Below, piece by piece: positions 1-10,800 of a DNA stretch of 64,000 nucleotides; the first letter of the stretch is position 1; the number at the start of each line of letters is the position of its first letter. The position numbers and the translations under genes are program-made. The stretch covers positions 8,346,501-8,410,500 of the forward strand of contig OY727103.1 of NCBI GenBank assembly GCA_963402885.1. The letters are read 5' to 3'. The notes below the pieces were generated by a model that was not told the origin of the DNA, made no database searches, and saw nothing but the letters and a program-made list of their open reading frames with translations. This DNA is from Antedon bifida (taxonomy: Eukaryota > Echinodermata > Crinoidea > Comatulida > Antedonidae).

Positions 1-58
1 ATTATTAGTTTAGCATTATATTATGCAAGATATAAAAACATACACATTAATTACATAC

Positions 59-270
59 CTTTATTGCGTGTGGTTTTTCATTTTCTCGCGTAATTGTTAC
101 GGCACCTAAACTAACTCTGTGTCCTTCAAAGTTAAAATCACTACGATTCCGGAACACTTGTGAATTATCACACTCTGTCAATGCCTGTCATCTTTTGTGC
201 CTTCTAGACTAGTCTTATTATCAGCTTTCATCCGACATGGCACCACAAATTCACGGTTACCTTCTTGTAC
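59..270 (-). pseudogene. Deleted copy of the post-COR exon
   Basis: It is a clear copy of 11317-11616 (VQEGNREFVVPCRM... at its start) but 88 bases shorter. The internal deletion shifts the frame into a stop soon after LEGTKDDRH. The splice sites AACAG and GTATGT remain. Confidence 0.65.
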
Positions 271-379
271 CTGTTATTATCAACATTCATGTTTGCATTT
301 AGATGATTACACATTATTGATGAGAGGGAATAATAGCTTATAATAATTTATTTAATCAATTGATGCAAACAATCCTTAC

Positions 380-523
380 CCATTTTTTCTCAAAGATCAA
401 CCGAAACACTCTCATCACTTCAATAAAGATTTCTCGGTTTTCAGTTTTCCATAAATAACGTAGTAACTTCTCCTCAAGAATACCTTCTTTGTCAAGTCTT
501 TTCAAAAGCGTCTTCATTTGCTC
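380..523 (-). pseudogene. Paralogous COR exon from a partial gene copy
   Basis: Forty-eight codons (EQMKTLLKRLDKEGILEEKL, then LRYLWKTENREIF and VMRVFRLIFEKKW) lie between acceptor TATAG and donor GTAAGG, both phase 0. The exon is closely related to 11742-11898 and is itself intact. It is called a pseudogene because its downstream partner exon (59-270) is broken and no Roc exons precede it in the window. Confidence 0.65.
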
Positions 524-1505
524 CTATATACAAATAAGTAAGTCAGTAAGTAAGTATACACACTAATTTAAATTAGTGTGTATTAAAATACTACTAATAA
601 ATATACAGTGGGTTTACACATATTTCTCATGTGAAATTTTGGGTAAGCCACTAACACTAGCCATAGCCACCAAAGCACAAAAGACTCATCGTAGACATGA
701 ACAATATATACAAAAAAAAGCAGTTGTTTAAAAACAAATAGTTGACATTGATGAAATTGACCTTATGTCAACTGATGAAATGATTTAGTCGCTCTTTTAC
801 ATTGCGTATGATTCATTAACAGGATGAGAAATTTTTGTTAAATATCAGTTTTTATGGTTTATAGGTACGGTCTATGATTGGTCAATATTGATATTTGACT
901 CTTTAATCACAAAGGATTTTTTTTTCATAAGGTGATTGAATAGACACATATAATCATAAAAATGTAATAAAAGACCAAAGTGTGCTTCAATAAATTTGTT
1001 ATAATACATATACATAAAACATTGTTGTAATTGGTCAATTTTGAACTTTGACCCCTTATATCTCGAAAACGCTTCCTATCCTGATCGATTACCTTCCAGA
1101 TTCGTAATCTACGGAAAATTCTAGAAAATTCTGGTCTGATGGAAATTCGTCCCCATTCGGGTGATGATTCCCCCCTCCTACCACCGGACTATTCTATACA
1201 AGTTCTAATATGGCGCCCTACAAAGAACAGAGCGCCTAACAATACTTAGTAATTAATTAAAAAGAAAAGTTTTAAGTTGAGGTTTAAATAGAGGTGCCGA
1301 ATTCGCTCCTCTCAAATCCAGATCCGCGGAGCGGTGACTATTATCAATACTTTTAAGATTTAACCAGATACAAAAATACATACAAAAAAAAAAAATATTT
1401 TGTCATTCATGTACCTGACATCTCACTGTACTTGTATTCCTTTGGTCTATTAAAACATAGTTTAAAGATCCTGCACTTTTAAAAACATTGTTTCAATAGG
1501 TCTTC
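524..1505. other. Non-coding stretch between gene copies
   Basis: I see AT-rich sequence with no exon pattern, RNA gene or clear repeat. It separates the 3' end of the ROCO gene from the partial COR copy. Confidence 0.4.
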
Positions 1506-1511
1506 TTTATT
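1506..1511 (-). promoter_or_regulatory. Candidate polyadenylation signal
   Basis: AATAAA on the minus strand lies about 100 bases after the death-domain stop codon. In AT-rich DNA such hexamers are common by chance. Confidence 0.4.
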
Positions 1512-1612
1512 GTCCTTTAATAACTATTGTTCATACAAATTGTTTATCTGTTTAACTGAGTTACCATATAACTGCAGTTCATATGGTCTACTGTAGGTTT
1601 TCAATAGACACT

Positions 1613-1867
1613 TTAGACTGTTTCTAGTAATTCTACAATATCCATTCTCTCAATTGCCATCAAGGATTTTATTACTTTCTTGCGTTGGTCGACATCTCTT
1701 CCTTGCTTACATCGCCATTGTACCAGTGATTCCATAGTTGCTTCTACAGCTGAAAACCTTTTCTCAGTTTGTGTTAGCTCAACATCAGCAATACCAAGAT
1801 GCCTACAGAAATGCTTCCAATCTCTCATCTTCTTAGAAATTATCCAAGTCCAAGTCTGTTAAGCATC
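1613..1867 (-). CDS. Terminal exon: death domain
   Basis: The conserved part reads KKMRDWKHFCRHLGIADVEL, then AVEATMESLVQWRCKQG and a last helix ending in ERMDIVELLETV before TAA (1613-1615). 'W..f.r.LGi.d.el' with 'L..W....g' and 'i.r.dive.le' is a death domain. From acceptor TTTTTACAG the phase-correct frame reads CLTDLDLDNF, a likely first helix, then shifts by one base at ~1836-1842. Alternatively, AACAG before 1855 starts the death-domain frame directly. It could belong to another transcript, because the LINE-bearing inverted-repeat element separates it from the exon at 6336. Confidence 0.72.
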
Positions 1868-4800
1868 CTGTAAAAATATGTTTTACTTGACTTGATTTTG
1901 ACACATTTTGGTTGTTTTTCTTCAAACAATAAGGTGCTGAAATTAAGCAATATTTCTGGAATTTAACATTCTATTTGTATTTGCATTAAGAATAATTTTT
2001 TCCTATTAGGAAAAAAGGCAGAATTCATGTATAATTCATGAGCCTCAGTACTAATTATTTGTTGAAATCTAGATAAAACAAACATGTATACAGAGAAAAT
2101 TTATATTACAGAGCTAAAACGATATAAAGATTGATATTCAGTATTAAAAAGAGATTCGATATAATATAAATATATATGATAAAATGGTATATTGCATTAT
2201 AAGATTATGTTTTGTTTGAATACTTTGATAAAATTGTATAGTTTTACATTTTGAACATAATTTTGCTTTTATTATTTTTATGATAAAATAAAAAACTAAT
2301 AAATATTGCAAAGCTAAACCCAAACCGAAGTATGGGAATTCTAATTAAATAATTCTAGTGTAAATCCTGGCTAGCACTAGTTGCGTCTCGGTCATCCCGG
2401 ACTCGGGCGCCTCCTAGAAAACAATAATATAATACAAATGATGGTAAACTAACAATTGATCTAAATCAAGAAAATATACTGTATACCCTACGTTTATGTT
2501 TATTCTTGTGTATTTCTTAATTAAATTAAATTTGATTGATTATTTTTCTTTTTAGATAATATTGATTCAAGGAGTTTTTCTTTAACGTCGTTCCATTTTC
2601 TTTCTGCTTTGTTTAGATTACATAAGTATGCATTTGAAATTAAATGTTTTAGTTCTATCTTAAATAAATTCCAAGTGATAATCCATTTCCTTGTTTTATA
2701 AATAATGCAAGATTTGTAAATACTAAATGTAAATAAAGAGATGAGTTCATTAACAAGCGTTTTCTGAGTTCCTATAACTATGTCTGACCATTCGGGGAAA
2801 CCTGGCCGTAATGTTTCATTAGTCGGAATACATTTAACGATCAGTTTACGGAACTTACTCAAATCTGATTGAATGCTATTACAGGTGTACAACATATGTT
2901 TTTCACTTTCTATTTCTATACAACACTTTTCGCAACAATCACTTTTATTAAGATTCCACTTCTTTAAGTTTTTTCTACAAGCTAAGATACGATGTAATAA
3001 TTTAAAATTAAATTGGGCAACTTTTGGTAAATGTTTCATATTGTGAACTTTACAGTACCATGTTTTGTCCCAGTCTATTTCATTTTTACCTAACTCAACT
3101 TCCCACTTTGCTTGTATATTGGGGATTTTAGTAACCTTGCTAACAAAAAGGGTATAATGAAAAGATGCCGTGTATTTTTTATGAAATACGGTTTCTTTGA
3201 CTTGCAGGTTAATTTGATTGTTTTCTATTGAATTAAAGATGATTTCTTTCCACAAAAATGGAATTGAATACAAGTCCTTTTTGTTTATTGCTTAAAGTAG
3301 GTATCACTTCATCTGAAGTTAGAAATATGTTATTAACGATAATGTCACATACCGATTTGTATTTGGAATGTAACCATATTTTAAAATAAAGAGATTTTCC
3401 ACTTGCGGAAATTATATATTATTTTTCCAAAGTGGTTGTTTTAAAATGTCTTCTATATTTTGTGAAACTACACTAAGAATATAATTCAACTTAACCGCTG
3501 ATTTTACCACTGATACATAAAAATCAGATCAGGCATTCTATTTAAGTCAATATGATCTTCAAAGTTAAGCTGAGTAGCACCTATAGTGTATTCTATTGGA
3601 TACATAAAGTATATCGGAATATTTTTCCATTTTCCTGGATCGGGACTGAGTAATCTTTTTATCCATGTTAGTTTTAATGAATCTATTACGAAATTTATCA
3701 TATTCAAGCCAACTTCGCATGCCTTTTTAATAAGAACAAGTCTTTTAATTTTTTCACGTTGACCATTCCACAGAAAATTATAAAGTATTTTTTCAACAAG
3801 TGGAATTATATGTAAAGGTACGTTAATTATGCTTGCGTTAGAAATCAATTTAGAGATTGCAAGCGTTTTGATGATTGTTATTCTTCCAAAGAAAGTTAGA
3901 TTTCTTTTTTTCCATAACTGAAGAACGTTTTGTAGTTCAATAACTTCTTCGTCCCAGTTTTTTTTAATACATATATCTTTATCATAGCCTAGGTATATTC
4001 CTAAAAACTTGATTGGTTCTTGTGTCCATGTAATATTGAAAGGGGTATCGTTACAGTCCTTCTTTGAACCTATCCACATCCCTTTGGTTTTTTTTTTTTT
4101 AATTTTAGGCTGGATATTTTATCGTTTAAAAAAATCGTTTAATTTCATGAAAGAAATATTTTAAGCTCGTTTCTTCTCTCGTCTGATAATTGAGCAATTT
4201 TTACAGTGTTCTCATGAACATTTTCTGTTCTTGGTAGAACAATTCCGTTACATTTTGGATTATTCCTAATGCTTATAGCCATTATTTCTACCGCAAGTAT
4301 AAAAAGTAAAGCGGATAATGGGCATCCTTGTCTTACACCACACCACGTTCCATACTAAAATTTTCGGATACCCATCCGTTATTTGTCTATACATTTTGTA
4401 TTAGTGTATATTACATTTATCCAATTAATACATGATTTCCTAAAGCCAAACTTTTTTATGGCTTTGAACATAACATTTCTATCAAGCGAGTCAAAGGCTT
4501 TCGCAAAGTCTAGAAAGATTATAACACCAGCTTTATTATTATTTTCTGTGTAGGATAGAATATCTTCTACAAGCCTTACATTTTCACCTCCAAATCTTCG
4601 GTTTAATGCCTTCCCAAAAGCGGCGGTAGAATTCAACAGTTAAGCCATCAGAGCCTGGGCTTTTATTGAGGCGCATGCTGAAAATAGCTGCTGTGAGTTC
4701 TTCAATTGTAAGAAGTCCTTCACACATCAGAAAGTTTATTTATTTTTACTTTTTTCAAGTACTCATCTGCATTGTGTTCGGGACAATTTGTGTTTGCATA

Positions 4801-7800
4801 CAGGTTTTTGTAGTAATTTTTTTGTTCTATTAGGATTTCTTCACTATCTGTTATACGTTTACCATTATTTTTAATAATAGATGTTATATGCTTACGTTTA
4901 GTGAGGTCATTGACTTCTTTTGTTTGCGTTTCTTTCTTTTTTTTCCTTGCACAGTATTTCATTGTAAATTCCTTTATTTTCACTTTAAGGTACTCCCATA
5001 ACAAGTCCGGGCTAAGATTTTGATCATTTTTTTTTTTGTATTTTCTATTATTATGTTTATATTTAAAGCGTAAACTTTATCGTGGAGAACACTATTGTTT
5101 ATTTTCCACATACCTGTCCCTCTCTTTGGTTGATCATCTTATAATTTAATAGAGATTGCTTTGTGATCAGAGAAAATTGAAGGTCTTATATCAGTAGACA
5201 GTACGTCCCCATTTCTATAAAGGGCTTTTGATACACACCAAAAGTCTAGTCTTCTGTATGTGTTTTTACGTCTCCACGTAAACTGAGTTTTAATGTTATG
5301 AACTTGCCTCCATACGTCTATTAATTTGTGTTTATTCATACACTTTTTTAACGTCATTGGAGAATTTTCATACCTATGGACACTGTTTCTTTGATCTAAT
5401 TTTCTTTCTGAAACGCAGTTCATGTCACCTCCAAGAAGGAGATATTCGTTTTTTTTTTGTTACATATTTTATCAATTTTTTATCAATTTTTTTGAAGAAT
5501 AATGCTCTTTCTTTACAGTTATTTGGAGCATAAATATTAATTAGGTTAAACATTTTATCATTAACTTTTAATGCAAGTAATAGTATTCTACCGTCATCGT
5601 CTATGTATTTACATTTTATAGCTTTTGTATCAAAACCGGGCCTTAGTAGTATTGAAACGCCTCTACTTCTTGTGGTACCGAAACTATGATACATGCTACC
5701 TTTCCAAAGCATATCATTATGACCTACATTAAACTTATCAAAGTGTGTTTCTTGTAAGAAGGCAATATCAGCCTTTTGTTCTTCTAACCATCTAAACACT
5801 TTTCGTTTCTTATACATTTCTCTTAAACCTCTAACATTTAAAGAAAGTAAATTTATAGAGTTTTTTTTTGGTTTTCTATTCATTTTTTTAAGTTTTTTTT
5901 TTTTTTTTTATGACCGAGACGCAACTGGTGCTAGCCAGGATTTAAACTAGAACTATTAAAATAAACCTGGCTAGCGACGAGGGCGTATCCCCATACTTCG
6001 GTTTGGGTTTAGCTTTGCAATATTTATTAGTTTTTTATTTTATCATAAAAATAATAAAAGCAAAATTATGTTCAAAATGTAAAACTATACAATTTTATCA
6101 AAGTATTCAAACAAAACATAATCTTATAATGCAATATACCATTTTATCATATATATTTATATTATATCGAATCTCTTTTTAATACTGAAAATCAATATTT
6201 ATATCGTTTTAGCTCTGTAATATAATACAGATAGATAGACATATATACTGTAACCTTCAACACATTGTTTATCATTGCAATAAAAGTGGGTTTCCCCCAA
6301 AAAAGAGAAAAAAACATTACTATTATTATAGTTACCTTGCTGTTCTAGTGATGGCACATGTACTGGTACTACCTCTTGCACTGACTTATGCCCTGTGTTT
6401 ACCCTAAGCACCGAGTCTGGCTCTGACATTAACTTCTTCTCTGTAACTGGCACTAGCTGCTTCGGCTTGTTAGCGTCCGGCTCCGATTCTTTAAATAAAA
6501 AATATATTTTTTATTTAATGTTTATTAATTCGCATTTGTGAACATTTCGATATATATTTGAAATTGTAAAGTTATAAACAGTTTGTGTACTTTTAGATTT
6601 ATTACTTACCATCCATTGTCCGCTGACATTCATGCATTGGCTAAACATGTATACAATCATTGTGGACAATATTTGTCATAATTTTTTACAACCAAGGACC
6701 AAACTTGGATTGCATGAAGTAGATACACATTTGCACTAAGCGATTAATATTTTGTTCATCATCATTATCATCATAATGAAAATAACCACGTCATTATTAT
6801 CTTTTTTTACTGGTAATTTACCTTCGCTTGGATTACTTTGGCGACTCAGTGGTGCGGTTCGTTTTCGACACTATTGCCAAAAGTGATCAAAGGTTAATGT
6901 CACTTTCAAAATTATTGTAATTATCTAAACGTGCTCATTATTTGTACGCAATGTACAAATTCCTTTATAACAGTTCTCTGTTTTGTTATGTTGACGTGTG
7001 GCAGTGAGTTCTTAATGAAGAAAGTTGTACATTTTAATTAATATTCACTTAATCTAAACCAATACAATAATATATACAACATACCTGTAGTTGAACTGGA
7101 TGCCCCAACAACACCTGTAAAAAATAAACAATACAATAACTATTTCCAAACAGAATATAAATTCCAGATTCTTTGTGTTACATTATAATGATCAAAATGA
7201 TCTGAAACCATAATTTTAGGTATCCTAACTTAACTAAATAATACTAATGTCAGCGCCTTATCAAACGAGCTTCGATTGTGAAAACAAGACTTGTTGAAAT
7301 TGTACTAGAATACACATTTTAGCATAATGTTTATAATAATTATTGAAAATTACCGGTACTTGTAAGTGAAAGAATATATTAATTATAGTACCTCTATCAA
7401 GTAGTAGCTTCTTTGCACGTTCGTTAAGACGACTTGCAAATGTCTCTATTTTGCCTGGTTCATCTTTCAATTCATCGTTACTCTCTAATTTGAAAACTAC
7501 ATCCCAGATATTTGTTAATCCAAAATGTTCAAGGTTGTAGTAAGCAATAACATTTGATAAACTGTCTCCTTCAACTTGAAGTAAAGCATCAAACAACCGT
7601 TTTCGATATGGCGACATTGGTTTTATATTAGTTTGAGTTTGTTTAATATTGTTATCTTTAATATACTCAAGTACAAGATGTTCAGCAACCTTAACTTCTG
7701 TCAGTTTTGCGACCTCCAGGAGTAACTTGACATTAGAAGGTTTGATATAACCTTTTGCCTGGAGTTTATTAAACAAATTGTGTGCTGTTAAGCCACGCCC

Positions 7801-10800
7801 TTCAAAGTCTCCTAAGGGCAAGTGATCGTATAGACATAGTTTTACTAAACGATAGTGATCACCAGCATAATGTTTACTAAGATTAGCTTTTAAGTCTTTG
7901 AAATTCTCATTCAAGTCTGTCATTTTATTTAATTTTTGGTTTTCTGCAAAAACAAAGTTTCAGATGTAATATTTGTACCATCTTATTATCAGAAATTCAA
8001 TTTGAATTGTTATCTCAGTTATCATCAATCAAAAGAAAAATAGTTTGGCTTACTGCCATAACAATTCATAAACATCCATTTACAAATATTTCTGCTTTCA
8101 TCATTAGAATGGTACATAGTAATCTAAATAAAAAATGGCTACATTAATGTAAGTCCGAGGTACTGAGCCTGGCTCTGAATATGACTTTGTCTCTGTAACT
8201 AGCACTAGCTGTTTCGCCTTGTTAGCTTCTGACTCTGATTCATAAACAAAATATTTTATTTGGTGTTTATTAATTCGCATTTCTGAATATTATGATATAT
8301 TTTGAAATTGTAAAGTTGTAAACAGTATGTCATTTTAGGTTTTAAAACTTACCCTCCGTTGCCTGCTGGCAGTGTCAAGTCAAGTCAAGTATCATTTATT
8401 GTCATTTGTTTTAAGAACAAGGCCATATAGATGGCTGCAGTCGCGTGCTCAAGTTAGCGTTTACCGACCGACCGACCGAGCAACCGATCGAATTTGCTGA
8501 ACATGTTTAAAAATGTTAATAATGTTTAAAAACATTAATATTTTTTTAATTTACACGTGCGTAGCCTGTCATATTTTACATGCTCGTATAACGTAATTTG
8601 GAGTTGAAAAGTATATATATGTTGATATTATTTAAGAAAAGTGGTAAAACAGAAATCGGGCAAAAAGAGGCCATATTAATATTTAACGCGAAAATCTGCG
8701 CACTTATGGCAATTTTTATATGCTTAAAATTGCCCGAAACGTACTCTTATTTCATCGAATATAAATTTTGAAAATTTTGACAATTTTAAGCGCGCGTACA
8801 CATGCGCTACATGCGCTACGCACGTAATTATATTGTCATACGATGATTAATGCCCTGAAATGTATGAGTACCAAATTTTATTTAATTGTGATTCATGCTT
8901 GTGAAGATATGATTACAAGCGCGCGTACGCATGCGTTACATGCGCTACGCACGTAATTGTTTTGCCATATGATGATTTATGCCCTGAAATTCATGAGTAC
9001 CACATTTTATTTAATTTTGATTCATGCTTGTGAAGATATGATTTCGTTAAATCGTGCGTAGGTCGCGTAATTTTTGATTGCGCACCGTGAAAACATAACC
9101 ACATCGATTCCTGGCCATAAGGAATATACTGTTAAAAGCTAGATGAAACTGTTATCAAGATAAGGCCATATACAAGTTAGTGTTTACCGACCGACCGACA
9201 TAGTGAGCTGTTAAAAACACATTGAAATTCTGTTTTCTCTGTTAGCAAAACACAATATCCAACGGAAACAACACGTACTCAAAACAAAATCATTTCAAAA
9301 AGTGTCTACATGATGTTTAAGGCTCTAATAGCTCCTGGAAAGAAGCTATTTGTAAATCGTTCCTTATTGGCCTTAATAGAACGAATTCGCCGACCGCTGC
9401 GCATCAGCGGAACATACTAGAGGCCGGATGAAATTGATCATCTGTAATAGCCACTGCCTTTTTCAGAAGACGATCCGAAAACAATATGTTCTCCAAAGGC
9501 AATTGTGTAGATCCAATTATACGTGATCGGTCTATTTAGGTAACGCTTTTCATTTTCGGTAGCGCTACCGAACCATACCGTTAAAGAATATGTTATGACA
9601 CTCTGTATAACTGACCTATAGAAGGACGAAATTATAGCAGAGTTTATACCAAATGACCTAAGTCTACGTAGGAAGTAGATTCTTCTCTGGGCCTTTCTAA
9701 TAATGTTACGTGTGGTAATATGCTATTTCAGATCATTTGAAATATAAATGTAAAGTATGTGTGAAGTATTTTACCTATTGTCTAACTAAAGACCAAAGTC
9801 ATTACATTTTGTACTTTATGACCACTTGTTGGTTATCAAACATTATTGAATAGTTTCTTAAAAAAGAGCTGAATATTCATAGATTATTTACATACCTTTT
9901 CTGTTAGCATTGGTTTAAAATAGACTGTGTCAAAATAACAAAATATATTCAAACACATCGTGACAATACCCAATATCATTATTATCTTTATCTACTGGTA
10001 ATTTACATCGTGACAATCTGCTTAAACAAAATATTCCCAACAGTCCACGCAACATTTGTTTTGTAGAAATAGTAGAGATTTTACATTATTTTATATGACT
10101 GAGAAAATTTACCAATATTATTGTATCCTGTGTGTATAACTATTGTATAGTAATTGATTGTAATATATGTATTGTATATTGAATTTAAATATTGATAGTA
10201 CTATTATTTCAACAGTTTACAAATGTTTAGTGACAGATTAGCTCTCACGGACACAATATCTGAGTGACAAAGTTGTAAGAGCTATATACTCTTTTGCTAA
10301 AAGAACAAACATCTTAGTTTTTGAAATGAAATACAGGGGAACGATACATGTATTATTGTTAAACTCTCAATGAAAAAATGTAGCAGCACTTTGAAAGATT
10401 AAATGTAAAACGATAACGTCAATGATATGTGATGCATAACTGAAACACTTCTGCTAGGCGCCTGTCATTAGACTCCTAATTTTTCAAACGAGTTAAGTTC
10501 ATTTTGTAGTGTGTTGTTGATGTATTTATCAATGGTAATGACGAATAAAGATGATAAAAAAGATTGAGATTTAATTAAGATGAAGTAATTAAATTGACGA
10601 AGGAACATAAACAGACAAAAAATTACCTTTAGAAAAACATTGCTTGATATGAGCTGTATTCATAGTCGTATCTTCTCCACATGTAACTACGTCATTCTTC
10701 AAACATTTTTCAAGGTCAACTAAGTGATGTTCCTTTGGATTACAAGCATCGCATACCACACGTAGCTTGTAACCAGTACCTTCGAATATGTTGCATACGG

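Larger units (their letters stand above)
2101..6225. mobile_element. Foldback-like element with long inverted arms and a LINE inside
   Basis: The left arm (2101-2395) and the right arm (5910-6225) are reverse complements over about 300 bp, from the outer TTATATTACAGAGC to the inner GCGTCTCGGTCAT. The left arm lacks ~20 bp present in the right. Between the arms lies a minus-strand LINE ORF2 (2521-5883). Either a LINE was inserted in a hairpin or MITE-type DNA element, or the LINE is cargo of a foldback transposon. No distinct target duplication is seen because the ends are themselves symmetric. The element lies in the last recognised intron of the ROCO gene. Confidence 0.7.
7944..10626. other. 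Large ROCO intron with repeats
   Basis: It holds the dead linker exon (8150-8240), a ~129-bp tandem repeat (8788-9044), a LINE C-terminal fragment (9320-9725) and short GACC/CCGA repeats near 8465 and 9190. From 9730 to 10626 I see nothing beyond AT-rich intron. Confidence 0.5.

Noticed and set aside
15..1260. Direct continuation of the ROCO gene beyond 1613
   Set aside because: The death-domain exon has a stop and a polyA-like signal, and the exons at 59-523 repeat the COR region, so they are a paralogue.
6795..6870. Extra exon between 7085 and 6488
   Set aside because: The phase-correct reading meets a stop and gives no family-like sequence; 7085 joins 6488 in phase without it.
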